Assembly: GCF_001422205.1 (NCBI RefSeq)
Contig: NZ_LMMJ01000013.1
Location: 47,649 to 111,648, forward strand
Origin: Curtobacterium sp. Leaf261
GTDB lineage: Bacteria; Actinomycetota; Actinomycetes; Actinomycetales; Microbacteriaceae
Length of the DNA: 64,000 nucleotides
Reading direction: 5' to 3'
Positions 23,937 through 32,000 of this stretch are shown in pieces. Position 1 is the stretch's first letter. Each line of letters begins with the position of its first letter. The notes beneath the pieces are model-generated. The model worked only from the letters and a program-made list of their open reading frames with translations, ran no database searches and was not told the DNA's origin. The position numbers and the translations under genes were made by a program.

Positions 23937-25350
23937 CGCCGAGGGGACGCAGCGACCGCGCGCGTCCGCCGAACGTCGGCTCCGGCGGCGGTTCGTCGCC
24001 GTCGTCGGCGTCCTCGTGGTCGTCGGGGCGCTCGCCGCGGTCGTCGGGTCGACACAGGGTCCGCGGCTCCGCGACGTGACGTACTCGGCGAGCGACCTCG
24101 TGTCGAAACCGGCGCAGCGGGTCATCCTCACCGCCAACCAGACCGTCGAGGGCGTGACCGCGGCGGACGTCCGGGTGTCCCCGGCGGCCGCGCACACCGT
24201 GACGTCGAGCGGGAACGCGATCGCCGTGGAGTTCACCGGGCCGCTCGCGTACGACCGGCGGTACCGGATCACCGTCGACGGCGTGCGGGCACCGGGCCAG
24301 GCGGCGACCTCGACACTCACCACGAGCGTGCACACGGGCACCACCGACGTCCTCGCGCTCCGGCACGGCACCGGCTCCACTCCGGACCGCATCGTCCGAC
24401 GATCGCTCGGGGGTGCCGGGGACCGGGTCGTCGTCGCCGCGACGGGCATCGCCGACTTCGCCGAGGTCGGCCGGTCGGTCGTCGTGGTGCGCGACGTCGC
24501 CGGCGGGAACTCGGCGATCGACCTCGTGGCCCTCGACGGCAGCGGTGTCGCCAGCACGACGGTGCCCGTCGAGCGGATCGCGCTCCCGACCGCGTCGGGA
24601 CACGTCAGCGCGCTGCACGCAGCGGCTGACGGGGCGTCGTTCGGGTTCGTCTACGCGGACACCGTCACCGGTCGGTCCGAGGACGTCGGCCTCTACGTCG
24701 TCGACCTGACCGGCACACACATGCCGACACCCGTCGACGGTTCCGGCGCGCAGCGGTCGGGTGCCGTCCCGATGACCGTCAGCCAGTGGGCGTACGTCCC
24801 TCGGAGCGAGAGCGCACTGGTGCGGACGGCCGACGACGAGCTCTTCCTGGTCGACATGTCCGGGCGGCGCCCCGCGGTCCGGCTCGGCTCGGCGGCCTAC
24901 CTGCACGGGTTCGTCGGGTCCGGGACGACGGCGGTCGTGGAGACCGGGTCGGGCATCGACAGCCTCGACCTCACCGACGGTCGGACCAGTCCGCTCCCGA
25001 CTCCGGCCGCGGCCTCCGACGGCGCGTTCCGCGGTCGCGTCGCTGCGATCACGGACCAGACCTACCTGCGGGTCGTCGGCGACTTCCGCGACGACGGCTC
25101 GATCGCCGCCCGGTTGGTGCGGGTCGACGGCCCGGACGCCAGGACGCTCGCCCTGCGCCTGCCCGCGGACGGGAGCGTCACCGCGGTGTGCCCGTCACCG
25201 AACGGCGAGTTCGTCGCCGTCGCGACGCGGACCGCGTCGTCATCCCTCGTGAGCATCGTCGACGCCCGTTCCGGGGCTCTCGAGGCGAGTCTCGACGGCA
25301 CGACCGTCGACTGGTGCAGCGCGCTGCCGTCCGGCGACGACGTGGGCTGA
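23926..25350 (+). CDS. Membrane-anchored beta-propeller-like protein with Ig-like domain
   Basis: 474 residues. A basic N-terminus and one helix (about 24-43) suggest a signal anchor. Residues 50-130 look like a bacterial Ig-like domain (ILTANQTVEGVTAADVRVSP; DRRYRITVDGVRAPG). The remainder is a repetitive beta pattern with SLDLTDGRTSPLP, VTAVCPSPNGEFVAVAT and SIVDARSGALEASL, like a seven-bladed WD/YncE-type propeller. It overlaps the TIGR03943 gene by 11 bp, so it probably acts with the permease pair outside the cell. I do not know a characterised homologue. Confidence 0.82.
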   Translation: MSTDAEGTQRPRASAERRLRRRFVAVVGVLVVVGALAAVVGSTQGPRLRDVTYSASDLVSKPAQRVILTANQTVEGVTAADVRVSPAAAHTVTSSGNAIAVEFTGPLAYDRRYRITVDGVRAPGQAATSTLTTSVHTGTTDVLALRHGTGSTPDRIVRRSLGGAGDRVVVAATGIADFAEVGRSVVVVRDVAGGNSAIDLVALDGSGVASTTVPVERIALPTASGHVSALHAAADGASFGFVYADTVTGRSEDVGLYVVDLTGTHMPTPVDGSGAQRSGAVPMTVSQWAYVPRSESALVRTADDELFLVDMSGRRPAVRLGSAAYLHGFVGSGTTAVVETGSGIDSLDLTDGRTSPLPTPAAASDGAFRGRVAAITDQTYLRVVGDFRDDGSIAARLVRVDGPDARTLALRLPADGSVTAVCPSPNGEFVAVATRTASSSLVSIVDARSGALEASLDGTTVDWCSALPSGDDVG

Positions 25351-25389
25351 GGCCCGTCCTGGCAGCCGGAGCGCAGTTGGTCCGTGCCG

Positions 25390-25560
25390 TCAGCCGTCAC
25401 CCCACATGTCCGGGTTCCAGGACATCTCGCCGTCCTCGTTGTGGGCTCGATGGTGCCCGGGATGGCCGTCGGACAGCTCGCAGAGGTTGAAGAACAGCTC
25501 GCCAGCACATCCTTCGACGCCGTCGGGGGTGTGGTCGTCGATCGGGATCGGATCCGTCAC
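25390..25560 (-). CDS. Small acidic His/Cys-containing protein, 56 aa
   Basis: A short frame starts at GTG 25560 with GGAGG seven bases upstream. It encodes 56 residues: VTDPIPIDDHTPDG, EGCAGELFFNLCELSDG, HPGHHRAHNEDG and a closing MSWNPDMWGDG. Two cysteines, four histidines in the HPGHHRAH cluster region and many acidic residues suggest a metal-binding miniprotein. The good ribosome site and coding-like third-base pattern argue that it is real. It is convergent with the propeller gene and co-directional behind the NUDIX gene. Confidence 0.55.
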   Translation of the reverse strand: MTDPIPIDDHTPDGVEGCAGELFFNLCELSDGHPGHHRAHNEDGEMSWNPDMWGDG

Positions 25561-25635
25561 GGTTCCTCCAGAGTGTGCTCGATGCAGGGAACGATGCAGG
25601 GAACGAGGCAGGGTCTGGGCGGTCGCACGGCGAGT

Positions 25636-26055
25636 CTAGGTGTCCTCCCCGTGCACCAGCCGCATCACGCCGGCTGGGAACACCGGGACCTCGGTATCGA
25701 CGGGCACCCACCGCACGGGGCTCCCCTCGTCGAGCACCACGAGCGCTGCGTCGAGCGGGACGTCGTCGAGCTCCGCCGAGCGGACCGCGAAGACGTGCGC
25801 GTACTCGTGGCCGGGTGCGCCCTCGAACTCGAAGATGTTCTCGATGACCCCGAGGAGCTGCACGTCGTCGAGCGTCACGTCGAGCTCCTCCCGGAACTCC
25901 CGTCGGAGTGCGGCGGCGGCCGTCTCGCCGAACTCGATCCCGCCCCCGACGGCCCGGTGGAACCGGAGGTCCCTGACCCGGTCGAACGACTCGGACAGCA
26001 GGACGTGCCCGTCCTTGACGGGCAGTCCGACGGCGATGTTCCTGATGCTCGGCAT
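25636..26055 (-). CDS. NUDIX hydrolase
   Basis: 139 residues. The Nudix box spans about residues 37-60: GGGIEFGE, then RREFREEL, with all glutamates of the G-x5-E-x7-RE-x2-EE pattern present. The flanking text (LLGVIENIFEFEG, HEYAHVFAV) is typical of small cytosolic nucleotide-diphosphate hydrolases in actinobacteria. The substrate is unknown. ATG 26055 is preferred; a longer frame would run through the family A repeat. Confidence 0.92.
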   Translation of the reverse strand: MPSIRNIAVGLPVKDGHVLLSESFDRVRDLRFHRAVGGGIEFGETAAAALRREFREELDVTLDDVQLLGVIENIFEFEGAPGHEYAHVFAVRSAELDDVPLDAALVVLDEGSPVRWVPVDTEVPVFPAGVMRLVHGEDT

Positions 26056-26074
26056 CACGCAACCCTGCCACGCT

Positions 26075-26120
26075 CCGGACTGGAGGGACGGTGCGGGCCC
26101 GACCCGCGCCTCCAGTCCGG
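26075..26120. repeat. Family A hairpin repeat, copy A4
   Basis: Outer arms CCGGACTGGAGG and CCTCCAGTCCGG are perfect; the inner part pairs poorly. It sits in the divergent promoter gap between the NUDIX gene and the 26217 gene, where a terminator would not be expected. Confidence 0.85.
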
Positions 26121-26216
26121 TGGGGTGTCGCGCAGCCGACGTCGCGTCGACGACCCGGTGCGACGACCCCGAACGGGGACTCGCCGCGACCGGTTCGCGG
26201 TCCCTACGGTGAGCGC

Positions 26217-27269
26217 GTGAAGAAGCGATGGGTGGCCGGGATCGTCCTCGTCGCGCTGCTCGGGGTCTCCGGGACGAGTCTCGCGGTGCACGCACCCTTC
26301 CTCGAGGGTCGGTGGGATGCCTCCCGCGCCGCCACGGACCTCGCGACGAGACTCCAGGGCATCGACGGCGTCCGGTCCGCGGACGCCGTGTACGACCCCG
26401 TCGGCCTCCCCGAGCCGACGCTCACCGTCGACGTCGCGTTCTCGGGGTCGTCCCCCGCCGGTTCATGGGGTCGTGCGAGCGCCGTGGTCCGGTCCGCCGC
26501 GGCCGGCCAGGACCTCACCGGCACGACCACGACAGCAGCGTTCCGTCAGTCCGGCTCGGGATCGCGCGTCGAGGTCGAGCCGTTGCTGTTCAGCTCCGGG
26601 GTCGTGACGCGGGAGATCACCGGGTGGCGTGCACTCCGCACGGCGTTCGGCGACCGCATCTCGCTGCACCTCGGCCGCGCGAGCGGATACACCGACGGTA
26701 CCGGTCGCCGCACCCGCGAGTACCACGTTCGGACCGCTGCCGACATGCGCGCCATCGCGGTTGCGTGGCCGGCCACGGCGCCTGCGGTCGATGCCTCGCT
26801 GCCGACGAGCTGGTCCGCTCCGGGGCTGCAGCTGTCGGCGATGCCGTCCTCCGCGGTGATGCACGCCGTGTCCGCGCTCGCCGACGTCCTCCCGTTGGCG
26901 CCGGTCGCCGCGGGGTCGGGGTCCGACCTCACGCAGACGGGGACCTTCGTGGCGGTCCTCGGGAACGTCCGGGGGTTCCAGGTCTCGATCGTGGCGCTCA
27001 GACACGGCGCGCCTGCCCCGGCCCGCCCGGATGCCCAGCTCGTCGCGGGGACCCGGGTCGCGCTCGCGTCGGGTGCGGCGCAGGTCGACTGGGTGACGTC
27101 GAGTGGCGTCCCCTCGATCATCGCCGGGGAGTGCGGCTCGTACCAGCTCGGCGGTCGCACCGTCGCGACGAGCTTCTCGACCAACGCCGTGGACGACCGC
27201 TTCGCCGAGACGCTCACCGCGGCAGGACTCGACCTGCCCGCTGGCGTCCGCGGCGGCGTGTGCACCTGA
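26217..27269 (+). CDS. Hypothetical exported or anchored protein, 350 aa
   Basis: Not recognised. GTG 26217 gives MKKRW and one hydrophobic segment (about 5-25), a signal peptide or anchor without a lipobox. The rest is extracytoplasmic, alanine/valine/threonine rich, with YDPVGLPEPTLTVDVAFSG early on and two cysteines near the end (GECGSY and GGVCT) that could form a disulfide. Two-half internal similarity is weak. It stands alone between two family A hairpins (A4 before, A5 behind). Confidence 0.75.
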   Translation: MKKRWVAGIVLVALLGVSGTSLAVHAPFLEGRWDASRAATDLATRLQGIDGVRSADAVYDPVGLPEPTLTVDVAFSGSSPAGSWGRASAVVRSAAAGQDLTGTTTTAAFRQSGSGSRVEVEPLLFSSGVVTREITGWRALRTAFGDRISLHLGRASGYTDGTGRRTREYHVRTAADMRAIAVAWPATAPAVDASLPTSWSAPGLQLSAMPSSAVMHAVSALADVLPLAPVAAGSGSDLTQTGTFVAVLGNVRGFQVSIVALRHGAPAPARPDAQLVAGTRVALASGAAQVDWVTSSGVPSIIAGECGSYQLGGRTVATSFSTNAVDDRFAETLTAAGLDLPAGVRGGVCT

Positions 27270-27286
27270 CCCGACGCACCGCCTGA

Positions 27287-27330
27287 CGGACTGGAGGGAC
27301 GGTGCCAGCCGGCACCGTCCCTCCAGTCCG
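27287..27330. repeat. Family A hairpin repeat, copy A5
   Basis: The 20-bp arms CGGACTGGAGGGACGGTGCC and GGCACCGTCCCTCCAGTCCG are perfectly complementary around a 4-nt loop. It is placed between convergent genes, 18 bp behind the stop of the upstream one. Confidence 0.9.
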
Positions 27331-27364
27331 CTGCGTGGCGCGTCAGGCAGGCGGCGTCGGGGCG

Positions 27365-28264
27365 TCAGGCGCCGTCGGGCTCGCGTCGCAAGGCATGCCC
27401 CTGCTCGTCGAGGTGGTCACGCCAGGACCGCTTCGGGTCGTACCCGAGGAGCCGGCGCGCCTTGGCGATCGAGATGCCGGAGGCGTCCACGCGGTCCATC
27501 GGGCGCAGCTCGATCCGGTCGCCGTAGTGCTCGCGGATCGTGGCGGCGAGGTCACGGCCGCCCGCGTTGTCGGGGGAGGCGATGTAGAAGACCTCGTGCC
27601 CGGGCAGGTCCGACTCCGCCGCGAGGACGAGCGCATCGGCGAGGTCCTCGACGTCGATGTAGCTCCCGAAGTTCGCGGAGAGGCGTGATCCGTCGCGGAT
27701 CTGCGGGCCGAGGTTGACCTCGTAGTTGTCGGCGTTGTGCACCGTGCTCGGGCGGATCGAGATCGCGCGGATGTCCGACCGTCGGACCGCCGCGTCCATC
27801 ATCTGCTCGCCGAAGGCCTTCGACAGCGCGTAGGGGTCCTGCGGGTACAGCGGGTGCTCCTCGTCGACGGGGACGTAGTCGGGCAGGAAGGGGCGCTCCG
27901 GGAAGAAGTTGCCGACGATGCTCTCGCTCGACACGTTCACGAACCGCGGGACCCCGAGGCGGACGGCGGCCTCGATGAGGTTGAACGTCGACATGGTGTT
28001 CGTCCGGAGGACCACGTGCGGCGGATGACCCGTCGGCTGCGGGATCGCGGCGACGTGCACCACGGCGTCCATGCCGGCGACGACGGCGAACGCGGACCCC
28101 GCGTCGGTGAGGTCGGCCTGCACGTACCGGCCGGGGACCGCTGCGCCCGCGTCGAACACCGGCGGCAGGAGGTCGACGCCGAGGACCTCGTGCCCCGCGT
28201 CGGCGAATGCCTGGACCGTGGCGCGGCCGACCTTGCCGCGCGATCCCGTGATGACGACCTTCAT
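27365..28264 (-). CDS. NAD-dependent epimerase/dehydratase family protein
   Basis: 299 residues, an extended short-chain dehydrogenase. The cofactor motif VITGSRGKVG opens the protein; the catalytic YALSK lies near residue 149, preceded by VNVSSES. NTMSTFNLIEAAVRLG is the usual helix after the NNAG-like strand. It resembles uronate dehydrogenase/UDP-sugar epimerase-type proteins. Substrate not assignable. It is monocistronic with a low-complexity stretch and a family B hairpin upstream. Confidence 0.9.
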   Translation of the reverse strand: MKVVITGSRGKVGRATVQAFADAGHEVLGVDLLPPVFDAGAAVPGRYVQADLTDAGSAFAVVAGMDAVVHVAAIPQPTGHPPHVVLRTNTMSTFNLIEAAVRLGVPRFVNVSSESIVGNFFPERPFLPDYVPVDEEHPLYPQDPYALSKAFGEQMMDAAVRRSDIRAISIRPSTVHNADNYEVNLGPQIRDGSRLSANFGSYIDVEDLADALVLAAESDLPGHEVFYIASPDNAGGRDLAATIREHYGDRIELRPMDRVDASGISIAKARRLLGYDPKRSWRDHLDEQGHALRREPDGA

Positions 28265-28320
28265 GGTGTGCTCCCTCGGTAGCGGCCCGTGCGCTGACGG
28301 GCTCGACCGGCTCGACAGTA

Positions 28321-28415
28321 CGCACGGCGGCTGCGCTCGTGCCCGTGCCGCGGGTGCCCGTGCCGCGCCGCGTGCGCGCCGCGCCTCGCGCCTCGCGCCG
28401 CGCGCGTGCCCGGCC
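28321..28415. repeat. Low-complexity GC repeats
   Basis: GTGCCCGTGCCGCG occurs twice, followed by GCCTCGCGCC-type units. The stretch lies upstream of the epimerase start and directly abuts family B copy B3. Only shadow frames cross it. Confidence 0.6.
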
Positions 28416-28420
28416 CGGGT

Positions 28421-28475
28421 GAGAGGTGCCTATCTGTCGGATCGCCCGTCCGGACCCGACACTTGGGCACTTCTC
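28421..28475. repeat. Family B hairpin repeat, copy B3
   Basis: Right arm CGACACTTGGGCACTTCTC is the consensus; the left arm GAGAGGTGCCTATCTGTCG has four mismatches, showing the typical decay of the left arm. It lies between two minus-strand genes (GNAT and epimerase). Confidence 0.88.
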
Positions 28476-28522
28476 GACGGACCTGCCGAGCCCGGCCGCG
28501 CACCGCCGCCCACGCGACGACG

Positions 28523-29020
28523 TCAGCGGAGCGACCGGGTGAACGTCCGGACCGGTCGGCCGAGCAGCGAGTGGGTGCGCGTCGGGCCGAGCGCCTCCCA
28601 GCCCTCGCTGCGGTAGAGGTGGGTCGCGACGACGTTCTCCTCGAGGGCGTGCAGGACCGCGTGCTCGTACCCCAGACCCGCGAGGCTGTCCGTCGCCGAG
28701 CGGAGGAGCGCCCGACCGAGCCCGCGCGTCTGGTGCCCGGGCGCGACCGCGAGGAGCGCGACCACCACCGCACCGTCCGGATCGGTCGGCATCCCGCTCC
28801 CGGGCTCGGTCGCGAGGAGGAACCCGTCGAGCCGCGCACCCTGCCACGCGGTGAGCCAGAGGACCCGGTCCTCGAACTTCGGCCGGGCCCGGTCGGCGAC
28901 ACCGTCGATCGCCCTCCCGTCGCGGTCGGCACATGCCGCGACCCAGAGTGCGACACAGGCGTCGAGATCGGCGCGTCCGCTCACACGGATCACCGCGCTC
29001 GGTGCCGGTCCGTCGTCCAT
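28523..29020 (-). CDS. GNAT family N-acetyltransferase
   Basis: 165 residues with the acetyl-CoA-binding motif A (VVALLAVAPGHQTRGLG followed by RALLRSA) and motif B (AVLHALEENVVATHLYRSEGW). The N-terminus IRVSGRADLDACVALWVAA is standard. Acceptor substrate unknown. ATG 29020. It is flanked by family B copies B3 and B4 and family A copy A6. Confidence 0.92.
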   Translation of the reverse strand: MDDGPAPSAVIRVSGRADLDACVALWVAACADRDGRAIDGVADRARPKFEDRVLWLTAWQGARLDGFLLATEPGSGMPTDPDGAVVVALLAVAPGHQTRGLGRALLRSATDSLAGLGYEHAVLHALEENVVATHLYRSEGWEALGPTRTHSLLGRPVRTFTRSLR

Positions 29021-29060
29021 CGCCCCATCATCGCGGAAGCGCCGCGTCCGCGACCACCCA

Positions 29061-29105
29061 CCGGACTGGAGGGACGGTTCCAGCCCGCCCCGCGCCTCCA
29101 GTCCG
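29061..29105. repeat. Family A hairpin repeat, copy A6
   Basis: Outer arms CGGACTGGAGG and CCTCCAGTCCG are perfect; the centre is decayed. It is followed after 65 bp by family B copy B4, so both families occur in one gap. Confidence 0.85.
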
Positions 29106-29112
29106 CCCCCGG

Positions 29113-29168
29113 TCGCGTCGGCCCGGCCCCGTCGGCCCGGCCCCGTCGGCCCCGTCGGCCCGGCCCCG
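29113..29168. repeat. GTCGGCCCGGCCCC tandem repeat
   Basis: Three to four units of GTCGGCCCGGCCCC, one with a short variant, fill the space between family A copy A6 and family B copy B4. Confidence 0.7.
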
Positions 29169-29170
29169 AT

Positions 29171-29224
29171 GAGAAGTGCCTATGTGTCGCCTCGTCCGCG
29201 CGACCCGACACTTGGGCACCTCTC
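29171..29224. repeat. Family B hairpin repeat, copy B4
   Basis: GAGAAGTGCCTATGTGTCG faces CGACACTTGGGCACCTCTC. The centre TCGTCCGCGCGACC is identical to that of B5, 366 bp away, so these two copies are close relatives. Confidence 0.9.
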
Positions 29225-29260
29225 GTCAGCGCCTGTTGCCGTGACCGCACCCTCGTGCGG

Positions 29261-29479
29261 TCAGCGACGGCGGGGTTCGCGATGGAAGTACACCGTCATC
29301 GTCAGGTCGTCCTCGGCATCGGTCACCTCGGACGCGAAGGTGATGTCCTGCACATCCACGTCGCCGAGCTCCTCGATGGAGTCCGCGAGCCGTCGGAGCA
29401 GTGCGGGCACGGACCCCTGGCCCTCCCCGATCGGGTTGCTCTGGGAGAAGTGGCTGATGGTCCAGTCCGTCGACGTCAC
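29261..29479 (-). CDS. Small conserved actinobacterial protein, 72 aa
   Basis: A GTG-started frame (29479) for 72 residues with the string DWTISHFSQSNPIGEGQGS, then VPALLRRLADSIEELGDVDVQDITF and a closing MTVYFHREPRRR. I recall similar uncharacterised small proteins across actinobacteria (WxxSHxSxSNPxGEGQ pattern). It appears to be a soluble alpha/beta miniprotein. Function unknown. It is enclosed between family B copies B4 and B5. Confidence 0.7.
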   Translation of the reverse strand: MTSTDWTISHFSQSNPIGEGQGSVPALLRRLADSIEELGDVDVQDITFASEVTDAEDDLTMTVYFHREPRRR

Positions 29480-29536
29480 GCCGGCAGGGTACCTCGACGG
29501 ACCGCGGGCGGGTGGGACGGTCCTCCTGGCTGCGGT

Positions 29537-29590
29537 GAGACGTGCCGATCTGTCGCCTCGTCCGCGCGACCCGACACTTGGGCACCTCTC
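29537..29590. repeat. Family B hairpin repeat, copy B5
   Basis: GAGACGTGCCGATCTGTCG faces CGACACTTGGGCACCTCTC. It sits in the divergent gap between the 72-aa gene and an SDR gene. Confidence 0.9.
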
Positions 29591-29680
29591 AACGGGGCGA
29601 CGGGCCCGACAGGCCGACGAGCCGACGCATCGACGACGCGACGACGACGCGCGACGCCCGGACGGGCCATCGTGGAGGAC

Positions 29681-30379
29681 ATGAACGACATCACACTCAT
29701 CACCGGGGCGAACAAGGGCATCGGCCGCGAGACCGCCAGGCGCCTGCACGAGGCCGGGCACACGGTCGTCATCGGAGCACGCGATCCGGAGCGCGGGCAG
29801 GCCGCCGCCGACGAGCTCGGCGTCGCGTTCGTCCAGCTCGACGTCACCGACCAGGCGAGCGTCGACGCGGCCGCGCGCCACATCACCGACGAGCACGGCC
29901 GCCTCGACGTCCTGGTCAACAACGCTGGCATCACCGGGGTCTTCGCCTCGATCGAGCGGGTCACGGCCGACGACGCGCAGCAGGTGCTCGACACGAACCT
30001 GCTCGGGGTGATCCGGGTGACGAACGCGTTCGTGCCGCTCCTGGAGCAGTCCGCCAGCCCACGTATCGTCAACGTGTCGTCGGGTGTGAGCTCGCTTCAC
30101 GACACCATCGAGAACGGTTACTTCGACTGGCACACCGTGCCGCCGCTCTATGCGATGTCCAAGACGGCGCTCAACATGCTGACGCTCAAGTACTCGAGGG
30201 CGCTGCCCTCGATGCGGGTGAACGCCGCCGACCCGGGCTACACGCGGACCGACCTGAACGGCGGCGAGGGTGCGCACGACGTCACCGAGGGCACCGACGA
30301 GATCGTCCGCCTCGCGACGATCGCCGCGGACGGCCCGACCGGCACCGTGAGCAACAGTCAGGGCATCCTGCCCTGGTGA
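29681..30379 (+). CDS. SDR family NAD(P)-dependent oxidoreductase
   Basis: 232 residues, classical short-chain dehydrogenase. Cofactor motif TGANKGIG at residues 8-15, NNAG in DVLVNNAGITG, catalytic serine in VSSGVSS and YAMSK near residue 156. NADP preference is suggested by the arginine in GARDPERG. Carbonyl-reductase-like. Start ATG 29681 has GGAGG only two bases away, so an upstream start is conceivable. It shares 50% or more of its motifs with the SDR at 32923. Confidence 0.92.
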   Translation: MNDITLITGANKGIGRETARRLHEAGHTVVIGARDPERGQAAADELGVAFVQLDVTDQASVDAAARHITDEHGRLDVLVNNAGITGVFASIERVTADDAQQVLDTNLLGVIRVTNAFVPLLEQSASPRIVNVSSGVSSLHDTIENGYFDWHTVPPLYAMSKTALNMLTLKYSRALPSMRVNAADPGYTRTDLNGGEGAHDVTEGTDEIVRLATIAADGPTGTVSNSQGILPW

Positions 30380-30546
30380 CGCCCTCGGAGCGCGACCATA
30401 CGATTTCCGCGTTGATCTCAGCGGTCGGGTGGACGTCGCCGTATCTTCGGGTCTGCTACACCACGGCCCTAGCCGTCGTCGCCCGTCCCCCCGGTACCGG
30501 GCTGGCCTCGGACGGGATCGCATCGCGTCCCGCCGGCGTCGTAGCG

Positions 30547-30587
30547 CGAGGGTGTCCGAGCTGCACCCGGAGTGACGGACACCCTCG
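30547..30587. terminator. Bidirectional hairpin terminator
   Basis: CGAGGGTGTCCG (30547-30558) pairs with CGGACACCCTCG (30576-30587) around a 17-nt loop. It lies between the convergent SDR and small membrane protein genes. The preceding 165 bp (30380-30546) hold nothing I recognise. Confidence 0.7.
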
Positions 30588-30623
30588 ACCGCCGGACCCG
30601 GGCACCGCGCCGTCGGATCGCGA

Positions 30624-30902
30624 TCAGGGGCGACGGTCGATCAGCCACACGATCGCCGCGCCGACGAACATGAGCACACCGGCCAGGGTGATCACCGCAC
30701 CGAGGATGCCGAGCAGCCCGCCGCCGATGTTCGCGCCGCCGCCGTCGTCCGCCGTGACGGCGAGGAGCAGCGCGACGGCTCCCGTCACGAGGAGGCCGAA
30801 CACCGTCACGATGATCGCCGCGACGACCATCGCCGGGAGCGGTCGACGACGGCGTCGGGTCGGCCGGCGGGAGGGCTCCTCGTACTCGATCGGGCTGGTC
30901 AT
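30624..30902 (-). CDS. Small membrane protein, 92 aa
   Basis: ATG 30902. A cytoplasmic start with RRPTRRRRRP, then two helices (about 24-48 and 62-86) joined by a glycine-rich loop (DDGGGANIGGG). Not recognised beyond a two-helix actinobacterial membrane protein. A much longer frame in the same phase reads back through the 31029 gene and is non-coding. Confidence 0.7.
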   Translation of the reverse strand: MTSPIEYEEPSRRPTRRRRRPLPAMVVAAIIVTVFGLLVTGAVALLLAVTADDGGGANIGGGLLGILGAVITLAGVLMFVGAAIVWLIDRRP

Positions 30903-31028
30903 CGATGTAGCATGACGCGTCAGTCCGGAGACCGACAGCCCCACGAGGAGGGGCCTCCGCGTACCGTGGGTCGTCGTACGCAGCAGGCACCGCGGCTGAG
31001 CGGTGCACGACGACATCCTGGGGGGACC

Positions 31029-32000
31029 ATGGAACCGCTGGAGAATCCGACACTCGAGCAGGCGATCGACGACCACGCGAACGGCAGGATCGAGTTCGGG
31101 GTACTGCTCAACACGCTCCTGAACGCGCCCCTGCTGCTGCCGGCACACCGCGACGACGACGGTTCGCCAGCATTGCCGGTGATCGCAGAAGTCGAGGACG
31201 GACCGAGCGTCGTCGCGTTCTCCGGGCGTTCGCGGGCCGGAGCCGTCGAGCTCCCCGGGAACGACTGGATCGTGATCAGCGGCGCCCGGCTGTTCGCGTT
31301 CGTGCACCCTGACCGTGGCGTGCTGCTGAACCCGGGATCGGCGGTGCTCCGGCTTCCGCAGGACCTCGTCGCGCAGGTCGTGCCACAGCTCCCCGCGCAG
31401 GCGTCGGAGCACATCGGTTCGGAGTTCGCGCCGCGCACGACCGACGACGGCGGGCGGACCGACGACGCCGGGCGGACCGACGACAAGGGTCGGACCGACG
31501 ATCCTCCCGCGGGGTCGTTGCCGGCGATCGGTGCGAGCCAGGAGGGCGTCGCACGCAATGTGCACGCCTGGCTGGAGAGCGGTCCGCCGTGGGAGGACGC
31601 CGAGTTCTTCGTCGCGTTCTGCGGCTCGTCCTGGACCGCGAGGGGCCTCGTCCGCACGCCGGGCGGATCGCGCACGGTGGACGTTCCGCCCGCGATGGTC
31701 GAGGAGTTCCGCGGCGTGCGACGGGCGACCGAGACCCCCGCCAAGGGGACGTGGATCGGTGCGAACGCCCGCGTCTCCCGGGCCGGGTCCTACCGGTTCG
31801 AGTACGTGTACGACGACCGGCTCGACTTCGACGCCGAGGACCCGCGGATGCTCGGGACCGGTCCCGAGGGTCAGGGGGGACTGCACCCCACGATCGACGA
31901 GTGGCGTGCCGAGTTCCGGCGGCAGGGCCGCACGCCCGAGTACGTCCCCGGATGGGCACGGTCGCCCGATGACGACCAGGCAGCTCCGGGCGCTCGCTAG
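31029..32000 (+). CDS. SseB-like N-terminal domain protein with TDD-rich linker
   Basis: 323 residues. Residues 1-130 fit the SseB protein N-terminal domain family (LEQAIDDHANGRIEFGVLLNTLLNAPLLLP; GNDWIVISGARLFAFVHPD). An acidic linker of RTDD(A/G/K)G repeats (about 138-158, encoded by an 18-bp tandem repeat at 31452-31504) follows. The C-terminal domain (WEDAEFFVAFCGSSWTA; RFEYVYDDRLDFDAEDPRM; YVPGW) resembles proteins seen with contact-dependent toxin immunity, but I cannot name the family. ATG 31029. No toxin gene is adjacent. Its stop overlaps that of the convergent hydrolase by three bases. Confidence 0.7.
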   Translation: MEPLENPTLEQAIDDHANGRIEFGVLLNTLLNAPLLLPAHRDDDGSPALPVIAEVEDGPSVVAFSGRSRAGAVELPGNDWIVISGARLFAFVHPDRGVLLNPGSAVLRLPQDLVAQVVPQLPAQASEHIGSEFAPRTTDDGGRTDDAGRTDDKGRTDDPPAGSLPAIGASQEGVARNVHAWLESGPPWEDAEFFVAFCGSSWTARGLVRTPGGSRTVDVPPAMVEEFRGVRRATETPAKGTWIGANARVSRAGSYRFEYVYDDRLDFDAEDPRMLGTGPEGQGGLHPTIDEWRAEFRRQGRTPEYVPGWARSPDDDQAAPGAR

